Assembly: GCF_012027355.1 (NCBI RefSeq)
Contig: NZ_SNUH01000002.1
Location: 62,001 to 126,000, forward strand
Length of the DNA stretch: 64,000 bases
Reading direction: 5' to 3'
Source: Thermococcus sp. M36
GTDB lineage: Archaea > Methanobacteriota_B > Thermococci > Thermococcales > Thermococcaceae
The position numbers and the translations under genes are program-made. Below, one piece after another: positions 1-7,609 of the stretch. Positions within the stretch are counted from its first letter, which is position 1. Each line of letters begins with the position of its first letter. Below the pieces are notes generated by a model. It saw nothing but the letters and a program-made list of their open reading frames with translations. It was not told the DNA's origin and did no database searches.

Positions 1-130
1 TTACTATAAGTTGCTTCGGGTTGATGACCGGCATTATGGCCGGCGTTTCTATCGTCTTCCCGTTTACAGTGAGCCTGCCTATCCTCCCAGCGGCGTCTCG
101 CGCTTTAACCTCGAACCTGAACTCGACCAT
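1..130 (-). CDS. tgtA: Archaeosine tRNA-guanine transglycosylase, N-terminal part only
   Basis: This is the first 43 codons of a gene that runs off the left edge. The visible protein starts [18 protein letters not shown] and continues through [13 protein letters not shown], which matches the N terminus of archaeal TGT. That enzyme exchanges G15 of tRNA for preQ0, the first committed step to archaeosine. The ATG is preceded by a strong GGAGGTG site. A TATA-like CTTTTAAA lies at about 164-171 on this strand. Most of the catalytic barrel and the PUA domains are outside the window, so the call rests on the N-terminal signature alone. Confidence 0.85.
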   Translation of the reverse strand, partial: MVEFRFEVKARDAAGRIGRLTVNGKTIETPAIMPVINPKQLIV

Positions 131-172
131 CTCGCAACACCTCCCCGAGAGTAGGGCGGCCGGTTTAAAAGT

Positions 173-1093
173 CTAAGCCAGAAGGGTAATCATTAAGTAT
201 GAGAGTGCCCCGGCGGCGATTGGGGCGATAATCCAGCCGCGCACTATCCCCACGAGCAACTTCAGATTGACAGTCTCCCCTTTGTAGAGTCCAAGGCCGC
301 TTATCGCGCCGACTATTGCCTGGCCAGAACTGACGGGGAGGCCGAGCAGGTTGGCCGCGCTCACGGCAAGTGAAGCCCCAAACTGGGACGAGAAAGCTGA
401 AGTCGGCCCGAGGGGCGATATGTCCCTCCCAACAGTCATCATGACGTTGTAGCTGAACGTCAGTGCTCCTATTGCAAGTGTCGTGGCCAGAACCAGCTTG
501 AAGGGCCCGTCGATCCCGAGGCTCTGAAGCAGGCCCGCCACGTTGGATAGCTCGTTGGCCCCGAGGTTGAAGGAGGAATACGCAGCGGCCGTGAAGACGA
601 GCCACTTCTGGGCCAGCTCAAGGTTGCGCAGGCACTTTATCCTCTTCGTCAGGGGGTTGTAAATTCTATAAACTGCCACTGCAAAGAGTGCCGCAACTAG
701 GGGCGAGAGAACCCAGGCGGACGCTATCTTCACAACCGTCCACCAGTCAACGGGGAGTCCCAGCGCGAGGGAGGCCCCGACGAGGCCGCCGATTATTGAC
801 TGCGTAGTTGAAATTGGCCTTCCCCACAGACTGGCGAGTGTCACCGCTGTGGCGGCGCTGAAGAGGACGAGACCTACCTGGGCCGGGCTCATGCCCTCGG
901 CCATCCCTGAAACCGTGCCTGAGACACCTGAACCGCCAAGGAACACACCGAGAATCACAAAAACACCGATTAGCAGGACGGCACGCCTGAACCCTATAAC
1001 GCCCGCACCAACTGCAGTGCCGACTGCCTTAGCACTGTCGTTGGCCCCTATCGCCCACGCCATGAATACAGCCGGGAGCACTAAAATGATCAT
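173..1093 (-). CDS. Inorganic phosphate transporter, PiT family
   Basis: A 306-residue polytopic membrane protein with the duplicated PiT signature: GANDSAKAVG near residue 17 and GANELSNVAG in the second half, separated by a more polar central segment. PiT proteins carry phosphate, usually as a metal-phosphate or cation-coupled symport. The protein is short for the superfamily but keeps both signature repeats. It stands alone: no PhoU-like regulator adjoins it. The upstream region (1094-1207) holds a TATA box embedded in an imperfect inverted repeat, so specific transcriptional control is likely. Confidence 0.93.
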   Translation of the reverse strand: MIILVLPAVFMAWAIGANDSAKAVGTAVGAGVIGFRRAVLLIGVFVILGVFLGGSGVSGTVSGMAEGMSPAQVGLVLFSAATAVTLASLWGRPISTTQSIIGGLVGASLALGLPVDWWTVVKIASAWVLSPLVAALFAVAVYRIYNPLTKRIKCLRNLELAQKWLVFTAAAYSSFNLGANELSNVAGLLQSLGIDGPFKLVLATTLAIGALTFSYNVMMTVGRDISPLGPTSAFSSQFGASLAVSAANLLGLPVSSGQAIVGAISGLGLYKGETVNLKLLVGIVRGWIIAPIAAGALSYLMITLLA

Positions 1094-1100
1094 CGCCCAT

Positions 1101-1138
1101 CACTATAGTCTATTTGTTTCTACATAATCTATATAGTG
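1101..1138 (-). promoter_or_regulatory. Imperfect inverted repeat overlapping the phosphate transporter promoter
   Basis: CACTATAG (1101-1108) faces CTATATAGTG (1129-1138). The distal arm doubles as the TATA element about 36-45 bp upstream of the ATG at 1093. A dyad overlapping the core promoter is the usual layout of an archaeal repressor operator. The binding protein is unknown. Confidence 0.45.
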
Positions 1139-1207
1139 TATGTAGTACTGAGACAGGCACTTAAAAAGGTTTCGAATGAAGTATGCCGGAACAGGGGACG
1201 GGGAACA

Positions 1208-2257
1208 CTACAGCCTACCCGCGAGAAGCTTTCCGTAGCCGTACAAGTGCAGGGTGAGATAGAAAACCGCCCAGAACCAGACGATTATTGGGAATAGGAG
1301 CGCGTTTACGAGCCTCCCCCCCTCGAAGAACGTTGGGAGGAGCATAGTAAGGGTCTCAAAGAGCCACCAGAGGACGAAGATGGAGAAGTTCCCAGTTGCA
1401 AGAAGGGCTATTGGGACGACCACGTCAAAAAACGCCACAACATCCCCGAGAATCAAAAAGGCCCAGTCCTTGGTGAAGCCACCGCCGAGGTTCTTCAGGT
1501 CGCCGAGGAACCAGCGCTTCCTCTGGCGCCAGAGCACACTAATGCTCTTCGGCATCTCTGTCCAGACCCTTGCCCCTGGGGCATAGACGACCTCTCCAAA
1601 CGCCTTTAGCGCCTTTGTAGTGGCGTAGTCCTCGACGATGTCCTCAACGAAGCCGCCGATCCTCTCAAGGGCTTCCCTCCTGAAGGCGGAAACCGGCCCG
1701 GGTGCGACGCTCAGGTCATCGAGCTCCTTTGCCCGGCGGAACATGGCTATTCTGAGGTGCTCCGCGTCCTGCGCCATCTCTAAGAAGGAACTCCCAGCGA
1801 CACGAACCTGTCCGCCGACACCGAAAATTTCGTTGGAGTAAAAGCGTCTCACCAGCTCCTTAACGGCATCTCGTTCGAGATAACTGTCGGCGTCGGTTGT
1901 GACTACAATCTCCCCACTGGCCTTTGAGAGTCCGAAGTTCAAGGCTTTGGCCTTCCCGCCGTGCTCCTTACTGTAAACCTTTAGGCGGGGATCTTTTACC
2001 GACGATGCAAGCTCGAAGGTGTCGTCCTCGCTCCCATCGTCGATTACTATGACCTCGAAGTCCGGATAATCCTGTGCAAGGGCTGAGTTGATCGCCTTGA
2101 GGACCCTCTCGCCCTCGTTGTAGGCAGGGATTATTACGGAAACCCTCGGCTCCCACTCTCGAATTCTGTAATTACGGAAAAGGCTAATTATGTAATTGAA
2201 GAAAAAGTAGCCGTCCCAGAGGAAGATGACGACAAGACCGAGGAGGAGCGGGTTCAT
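1208..2257 (-). CDS. Membrane-bound family 2 glycosyltransferase
   Basis: 349 residues: an N-terminal membrane segment, then a GT-A fold with SVIIPAYNEGE and VIVIDDGSEDDT (nucleotide-sugar binding), TTDADSY (the metal-binding DxD region), VEDYATT (catalytic acid region) and RQRKRW (the QxxRW-type acceptor motif of processive enzymes), followed by hydrophobic C-terminal segments. The layout is that of processive GT2 enzymes such as cellulose or hyaluronan synthases, but the sugar and product cannot be read from the sequence. It lies 24 bp downstream of a 99-residue CxxC protein on the same strand, so the two are probably cotranscribed. Confidence 0.9.
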   Translation of the reverse strand: MNPLLLGLVVIFLWDGYFFFNYIISLFRNYRIREWEPRVSVIIPAYNEGERVLKAINSALAQDYPDFEVIVIDDGSEDDTFELASSVKDPRLKVYSKEHGGKAKALNFGLSKASGEIVVTTDADSYLERDAVKELVRRFYSNEIFGVGGQVRVAGSSFLEMAQDAEHLRIAMFRRAKELDDLSVAPGPVSAFRREALERIGGFVEDIVEDYATTKALKAFGEVVYAPGARVWTEMPKSISVLWRQRKRWFLGDLKNLGGGFTKDWAFLILGDVVAFFDVVVPIALLATGNFSIFVLWWLFETLTMLLPTFFEGGRLVNALLFPIIVWFWAVFYLTLHLYGYGKLLAGRL

Positions 2258-2281
2258 GTTGGGGATTCCGATGGGAAGCTT

Positions 2282-2581
2282 TTAATCTTTATCCGGAAGT
2301 TCAAGGGAGAGGGATTTTCCGATCCTGTACCTCACAACGTACCTGCCATGCTCGAACTCATCTTCCTCAGCCTCTAAGACCTCCACAGGCTCAATTTCTA
2401 GACCGAAGTCCATCGCCTCCCATTTAATGTCGTCGAAGTAGTCGTACAGACCGCAAGTGGCACAGAAGGAGCCGGAAAACTCTATTACAACTTCATCTCC
2501 CCGAACTTTCAATATCCTCGCCGTGGCCTCGCTCCCGTGAAGTCTGTTGAACTCCTCTATGACACGCCTCAGGGATTCCAT
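2282..2581 (-). CDS. Small conserved protein with a CxxC pair, function unknown
   Basis: 99 residues from the ATG at 2581, which has GGTGGGAC just upstream. A longer reading back to 2818 would run into lhr and its promoter, so it was rejected. The protein begins MESLRRVIEEFNRLHG and has FCATCGLYDYFDDI in the middle. The CATC pair could bind metal or form a disulfide. It is acidic toward the C terminus, with no membrane segment or signal peptide. It is first in a likely operon with the glycosyltransferase and diverges from lhr. I do not recognise the family. Confidence 0.8.
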   Translation of the reverse strand: MESLRRVIEEFNRLHGSEATARILKVRGDEVVIEFSGSFCATCGLYDYFDDIKWEAMDFGLEIEPVEVLEAEEDEFEHGRYVVRYRIGKSLSLELPDKD

Positions 2582-2610
2582 TGTCCCACCGATTCTAGTT
2601 CTTAATTGAC

Positions 2611-2651
2611 ACTTAAAAAGTTTGTTAAGGTAACCGAATAGCTTAAAAATC
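2611..2651. promoter_or_regulatory. Divergent promoters for the 99-residue protein and lhr
   Basis: ACTTAAAAAG (2611-2620) reads as a TATA box for the leftward gene starting at 2581. GCTTAAAAAT (2641-2650) lies about 25 bp upstream of the lhr ATG at 2672. The lhr ATG has no ribosome binding site, so that transcript is probably leaderless. Confidence 0.6.
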
Positions 2652-2671
2652 GAAAAACCGAACCAACTTCG

Positions 2672-5600
2672 ATGAGCGAGGAAAGGATACGCCACGCCGA
2701 GAGGGAATACACCGATGAGGAGATATTCGAGATACTGAGCGAGCCGGTTAGGGAGTGGTTTAGGCGGAAGTTTGGTACCTTCACCCCTCCCCAGCGCTAC
2801 GCGGTGATTGAAATCCACAAGGGCGAGAACGTGCTTATCTCATCGCCAACCGGTTCCGGAAAGACCCTTTCGGCTTTTCTCGCCGCCATAAACGAGCTCA
2901 TTCTCCTCGGGAAGGCTGGAAAGCTTGAGGATAAAATCTACGTGCTCTACGTCTCCCCGCTGAGGGCTTTGAACAACGACATCAAGAGGAACCTTGAGGG
3001 GCCTTTAGCCGAGATAAAGGAAGTTGCCAAAGAACTCGGCTACGAGCTGCCCGAGATAAGGGTTGGCATAAGGACGAGCGATACTTCAAGCTACGAGAAG
3101 AGCAAGATGGTGAAGAGGCCGCCGCACATCCTGATCACAACTCCCGAGAGCCTCGCCATAGCCCTGAACGCCCCCAAGTTCCGCGAGAGGCTTAAGACGG
3201 TCAAATACCTCATCATAGACGAGGTTCACGCCTTAGCCGAGAACAAGAGGGGAAGTCACCTTGCCCTGAGCGTCGAGAGGCTCGCCCACTGGTCGGAGAA
3301 CGAGTTCGTGAGGATAGGACTGAGCGCAACGATTCATCCGCTTGAGGAGGTCGCCAAGTTCGTCTTCGGCTTTGATGACGATGGAAAGCCGAGGCCGGGC
3401 CTGATAGTTGACGTCAGCTTCGCCAAGCAGACGGAGATATGGGTAGAGAGCGTTGTAGATGACCTCGTTTACACGGACGCTGGGACACTGAGCAACGCCC
3501 TGTACCGCCGTCTGGCAGAGCTTATCAGGGAGCACAGGACAACGCTCATCTTCACCAACACGAGGAGCGGTGCTGAGAGGGTGGCCTACAACCTGAAAAA
3601 GCGCTATCCGGAGTTTGAGGGGCTGATCGAAGCTCATCACTCAAGTCTTTCGCGAGAGGTTCGTCTGGACGTCGAGGAGAAGCTCAAGAGGGGAGAGCTT
3701 AAGGCAGTTGTTTGCGTCCCAGGACACTCGAGGATTCTAACTCCAGATGGAATGCAGAGGATCGATGACCTCAGAAATGCGAGAGCCATAGTGGGTGTTA
3801 ACGGTACCGAAGGCAGCTTTGTGGGATTCGGTGGAGTTCACAGGATCAAATACAACTCTAGGGGCGTTAAGCTGAGGACAAGGCTGGGTTTCGAAGTCGA
3901 GGCAACGCCTGGACACAAGTTCCTGACTGTTAGGAGGGGAAGGTTGACCTGGGTGGAGGCGAGAGAGCTTAAACCCGGGGACTACGTGGGGGTTCTCAGG
4001 AGACTGCCGAGTCCTGAAGAGGAAGTGCCCATCTTCGATTTTCTCCCCGATTCAGCCTACCTTCACCTCAAAGTCGGATTTCTAAGGGAGCTCAAGAAGA
4101 ACGTACAGGCTAAATTTGGTTCCATCAAATCCCTCGCCAGGAAACTGGGAGTGGATGAGAGCTATTTAGCCAGGCAACTCAGAGGGGAGTACCCGTTCAG
4201 CTGGGGAAGGTTAAAGTTAATCCTCCGTGAAGTCGATATGTCCATCGAAGAAGACGATCTAAGCAGGATAACCTCCGACAAGGACTCCTACGAGCTACCG
4301 AAGAGGTTCACGCCCGAGCTGGCAAGGCTTCTCGGATTCTGGCTCGCCGACGGTTCATGGAAGGAAGGAACCCTAACCCTGTTCTCCAGCGATCTGGGCA
4401 TGCTCAAACGATACGCCCAGCTTGCAAAGGAAGAACTGGGAATCGGGGGGAACATTAGGAGACAGAACGAAAGCACCTATTCCCTTGAACTGTCTTTCAG
4501 CGTCCTACTCCGCATGTTTAGAGAGCTTGTCGGGGGAGAAGGTAAGAAATCCACCAACGGCAGGTTTCCGGAGGTGCTCTATCGCCTTCCCGGGGAGCAC
4601 AAGATCCAGTTTCTCTCGGGATACTTCGATGGGGACGGCTACCTTGATGTGAAGGACGGCAACCGCGTGTACTCTGCCGGGTTCGCGACGTTCAACCATG
4701 AGTTCGCGGAGGGCATACGAAACCTTCTCCTTCAGCTTGGGATTGTTGCTTCCATAAGGAGGAGATATTACAACGAACGGGGGTTCTTCAGGGGAAGGGA
4801 GATAAGGAAAGAAGGAACTTCGTACACGGTTGCAATCCTGGGCGGGGAATATCTGCGGAGGTTTGGAAAGCTCCTCGATCCCTGGAGGGAGGAGCTAAAA
4901 AGGCTGGAAACGCTCGATGAGGGTGGCTACTCAAACTCCGACGTGATCCCTGGGATTGGCGAACGCCTCAGGAATATCCGGGAGGCTCTTGGAATAAGCT
5001 CGTATCGGCTTCAAAAGATGGGGATGTACAACCCCATTAAGGCCGAGCTGGGGACGAGGGAGATCAGCAGAAGGAACCTGGTGAGACTTCTCGACTTCTA
5101 CGAGAAAACCGCTCAGGAAAGAGGCCTGTCCGAGCTTATCATCGAAATCAGAAAACTCCGGGTGCTAGCCGAGGGTGATGTTTTCTTTGACAGAATAGTC
5201 TCGATTGAGGAGGTCTATATCGGCGACGCCTATGGGATACTCGATTCTGAAACCGGGAGCTATGTGGTCAACGGTTTTGTCTCAAAAAACAGCTCAACAA
5301 GCTTAGAGCTCGGCATTGACATCGGTACAATAGATTTGGTTGTCCTCATCGGTTCGCCAAAGAGCGTCAACAGGGCTTTGCAGCGCATAGGGAGGGCCGG
5401 CCACAGGCTCCACGACGTCAGCAAAGGAGTAATCCTCGCCCTCGACCGCGACGACCTCGTCGAGGTTACCGTTTTGGCTCACAATGCGAGGAACAGGAGG
5501 CTCGACCGGATAAGGATACCGAAGAACCCCCTCGATGTCCTCGTCCAGCATCTTTTGGGAATGGCGCTCAACCAGGTGTGGGACGTGGAGGAGGCATATA

Positions 5601-6850
5601 GGCTTGTGAGGCGGGCGTATCCGTACCGGGATTTGTCCTTCGATGACTTCATGAGCGTGCTGAGGTATTTGGCGGGAGAATACGCCGGCCTCGAAGAGAG
5701 GAAGGTCTACGCGAAGATATGGCTTGAGGACGGAAAATTCGGCAGGCGCGGCAAGATGACAAGGGCGATCTACTACATGAACGTCGGCACGATACCGGAC
5801 GAGGCAAAGATTCGGGTCTACACCATGGACAAGCAGATGATCGGAACGGTCGAGGAAGAGTTTGCCGAAAGGTTGATGCCCGGCGACATCTTCGTTTTGG
5901 CGGGGAGAACCTACGAGTTCGTCAAGAGCAGGGGCAACAAGATTTATGTAATTCCGCGCGAGGGTGCGAAGCCCACTATTCCAGCCTGGTTCTCGGAGAT
6001 GCTCCCCCTGAGCTTCGACCTGGCCCTCGACATCCAGCGCTTCAGGAAGGAGGTCTCCTCCCTTGTGGACAGCAAACGCGCCAGGAGCTTCCTGATGAAA
6101 AAGTACGGGATAGACGAGAGGGCCGCGAAGGCTATTCTCGCCTACTTCCGCGAGCAGGCGAAGTACTCAACGGTGCCCGACGACGAGACGGTTCTGGTCG
6201 AAATCGTCAAAGGCGAAAGGAGGAACGAGTACTTCTTTCATACGCTCATCGGAAGGAGGGCGAACGATGCCCTGAGCAGGGCCTTTGCATACCAGGTCAG
6301 CAAATGGAAGAAGTGCAATGTCGGGGTGGCCATAAACGACAACGGCTTTGCCCTCCTCCTTCCTCCAGAAGCCGAGCTGAGCGAGGACGAGATAAGGGCG
6401 CTCTTCCAGATCGAAGACCTGAGGGAGACGCTCAAGAGGGCCCTCGACAACACGGAGCTTCTGAAGAGGCGCTTCCGCCACGTCGCCAACCGTGGGTTGC
6501 TGATTCTCAGGCGGTACATAGGCCGGAGCAAGCGCCTCGGGAGGCAGCAGGTCATGGCAGTGGCACTGCTGAGGGTTCTCAAGGAAAACCATCCGGACTT
6601 TCCGCTGCTCAAGGAGGTCTACCGTGAGATAATGGAGGACAAGATGGATGTTGAGGCCGCCGAACTCTTCCTGGGCTGGATTAAAGAGGGCAGGATAAGG
6701 GTGGTCATCGAGCACAACGAGCTTCCCAGTCCCTTTGCATTCAACCTTGAGGTGATAGGCTCAAGCGATGTGGTTCTCATGGAGGACAGGCGCGAGCTGA
6801 TAAAACAGCTGCACAGAAAGATAATGGCGATGATCGAGGCGTCAGGGTAG
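2672..6850 (+). CDS. lhr: Large helicase Lhr interrupted by an intein
   Basis: 1392 residues, of which 348-873 form an intein; the spliced protein would be 866 residues. Host motifs: Walker A SPTGSGKT (58-65), DEVH (183-186), SATIH (motif III), and after the intein the rejoined SSTSLELGIDIG with QRIGRAGHR (motif VI). Lhr enzymes are superfamily 2 ATP-dependent 3'-5' helicases that unwind RNA:DNA and forked DNA and act in repair or recombination. The intein sits between KAVV and SSTSLELG, in a conserved helicase motif near the ATPase core, so splicing is needed for activity. The transcript appears leaderless. The 3' end overlaps the convergent KaiC-like gene by 9 bp. Confidence 0.95.
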   Translation: MSEERIRHAEREYTDEEIFEILSEPVREWFRRKFGTFTPPQRYAVIEIHKGENVLISSPTGSGKTLSAFLAAINELILLGKAGKLEDKIYVLYVSPLRALNNDIKRNLEGPLAEIKEVAKELGYELPEIRVGIRTSDTSSYEKSKMVKRPPHILITTPESLAIALNAPKFRERLKTVKYLIIDEVHALAENKRGSHLALSVERLAHWSENEFVRIGLSATIHPLEEVAKFVFGFDDDGKPRPGLIVDVSFAKQTEIWVESVVDDLVYTDAGTLSNALYRRLAELIREHRTTLIFTNTRSGAERVAYNLKKRYPEFEGLIEAHHSSLSREVRLDVEEKLKRGELKAVVCVPGHSRILTPDGMQRIDDLRNARAIVGVNGTEGSFVGFGGVHRIKYNSRGVKLRTRLGFEVEATPGHKFLTVRRGRLTWVEARELKPGDYVGVLRRLPSPEEEVPIFDFLPDSAYLHLKVGFLRELKKNVQAKFGSIKSLARKLGVDESYLARQLRGEYPFSWGRLKLILREVDMSIEEDDLSRITSDKDSYELPKRFTPELARLLGFWLADGSWKEGTLTLFSSDLGMLKRYAQLAKEELGIGGNIRRQNESTYSLELSFSVLLRMFRELVGGEGKKSTNGRFPEVLYRLPGEHKIQFLSGYFDGDGYLDVKDGNRVYSAGFATFNHEFAEGIRNLLLQLGIVASIRRRYYNERGFFRGREIRKEGTSYTVAILGGEYLRRFGKLLDPWREELKRLETLDEGGYSNSDVIPGIGERLRNIREALGISSYRLQKMGMYNPIKAELGTREISRRNLVRLLDFYEKTAQERGLSELIIEIRKLRVLAEGDVFFDRIVSIEEVYIGDAYGILDSETGSYVVNGFVSKNSSTSLELGIDIGTIDLVVLIGSPKSVNRALQRIGRAGHRLHDVSKGVILALDRDDLVEVTVLAHNARNRRLDRIRIPKNPLDVLVQHLLGMALNQVWDVEEAYRLVRRAYPYRDLSFDDFMSVLRYLAGEYAGLEERKVYAKIWLEDGKFGRRGKMTRAIYYMNVGTIPDEAKIRVYTMDKQMIGTVEEEFAERLMPGDIFVLAGRTYEFVKSRGNKIYVIPREGAKPTIPAWFSEMLPLSFDLALDIQRFRKEVSSLVDSKRARSFLMKKYGIDERAAKAILAYFREQAKYSTVPDDETVLVEIVKGERRNEYFFHTLIGRRANDALSRAFAYQVSKWKKCNVGVAINDNGFALLLPPEAELSEDEIRALFQIEDLRETLKRALDNTELLKRRFRHVANRGLLILRRYIGRSKRLGRQQVMAVALLRVLKENHPDFPLLKEVYREIMEDKMDVEAAELFLGWIKEGRIRVVIEHNELPSPFAFNLEVIGSSDVVLMEDRRELIKQLHRKIMAMIEASG
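3713..5290 (+). other. Intein with LAGLIDADG homing endonuclease inside Lhr
   Basis: 526 codons. The N-terminal splicing motif is CVPGHSRILTPDG, starting at Cys348. Block B is TPGHKF (412-417). The two dodecapeptide motifs are LLGFWLADGSW with Asp560 and LSGYFDGDGYL with Asp655, so both catalytic acidic residues are present and the endonuclease may be active. The C-terminal splice motif is YVVNGFVSKN followed by extein Ser874. The residue before the terminal Asn is Lys, not the usual His. Splicing would join KAVV to SSTSLELGID and restore the helicase motif. Removal by autocatalytic protein splicing is expected for this family. Confidence 0.93.
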
Positions 6851-7546
6851 AGAGATCGTGCGGTCGGGGTATACAACAATGCCGCTGGAGGTTATCTCGT
6901 AGGGCCGGGTGGCGCTGTCAAACCCGCTGCCCCTGAACTTTGTTATCCGCACTCCCCTCGAAAGCCTTCCCCCGAGTTCAAAGGTCTTAAGCTCTATCAC
7001 ACCGCTGACCAAGTACTCCTCTATGCCTGTCTTTTCGAGTTCGGAAGTCAGCAAGACCGTGGTTCTCAGCCGCATCATCGTCTTTATGAAGGACAGAAAC
7101 GCCCTCCTGTAGTCTATTTCCCTGGCGGCGGTCAGTTTGAGCATCGTTATTGGGTCGATGACTATCCTGGAGTAGCGCTTCTCCTGGAACTGCTTTTTAA
7201 TTGCGTCGGTCATTTTTTCTATGTTTTCCGCGAACGTTTCAAAAAAGTCGCTTATCAGCACGTAGCGCTCAACCGTGGGTGTCGCGTCTATGAGCGTGAA
7301 GTGGGGATCCCTGAGGTTGAAGCCCATCCTCGTCATGTCCACCCTGATGTTGTCGGCGGGCTCTTCGAGTGTAACGTACAGCACGTCCTCCCCGTTGGCC
7401 ACACCGGCCATGGCAAAGTGCATGGCCAGAGTGGTCTTCCCTGTGCCAGGGGCCCCCTTGACCAAGTAGACCCTTCCCGCTATGAGGCCGCCGTGCAGCA
7501 TCCTGTCCAGTCCCGAGATGCCCGTGGATATTCTCTGGACATCCAT
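6842..7546 (-). CDS. KaiC-like RecA-superfamily ATPase, single domain
   Basis: 234 residues starting MDVQRISTGISGLDRML. Walker A is GAPGTGKT (31-38) and the Walker B region is RIVIDPITML. KaiC-like single-domain ATPases are abundant in Thermococcales and are mostly uncharacterised; proposed roles include signal-dependent regulation. I chose the ATG at 7546, with GGCGGAG upstream, because an upstream start would lie too close to the TATA box near 7578-7586. It converges on lhr with a 9-bp overlap. The specific function is not known. Confidence 0.88.
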   Translation of the reverse strand: MDVQRISTGISGLDRMLHGGLIAGRVYLVKGAPGTGKTTLAMHFAMAGVANGEDVLYVTLEEPADNIRVDMTRMGFNLRDPHFTLIDATPTVERYVLISDFFETFAENIEKMTDAIKKQFQEKRYSRIVIDPITMLKLTAAREIDYRRAFLSFIKTMMRLRTTVLLTSELEKTGIEEYLVSGVIELKTFELGGRLSRGVRITKFRGSGFDSATRPYEITSSGIVVYPDRTISLP

Positions 7547-7577
7547 GGCTCCGCCCCAGATACTAATTCCCACCCGC

Positions 7578-7586
7578 CATATAAGA
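7578..7586 (-). promoter_or_regulatory. TATA box of the KaiC-like gene
   Basis: CTTATATGG read on the minus strand, about 32-40 bp upstream of the ATG at 7546. This leaves a short leader containing the GGCGGAG ribosome binding site. Confidence 0.6.
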
Positions 7587-7609
7587 ATCTTTCGCGACAA
7601 AAAAGGGGA

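Noticed and set aside
2582-2818. N-terminal extension of the 99-residue CxxC protein back to 2818
   Set aside because: The extension would overlap the lhr coding start and both promoters; the ATG at 2581 has a good ribosome binding site and the family-like sequence starts there.
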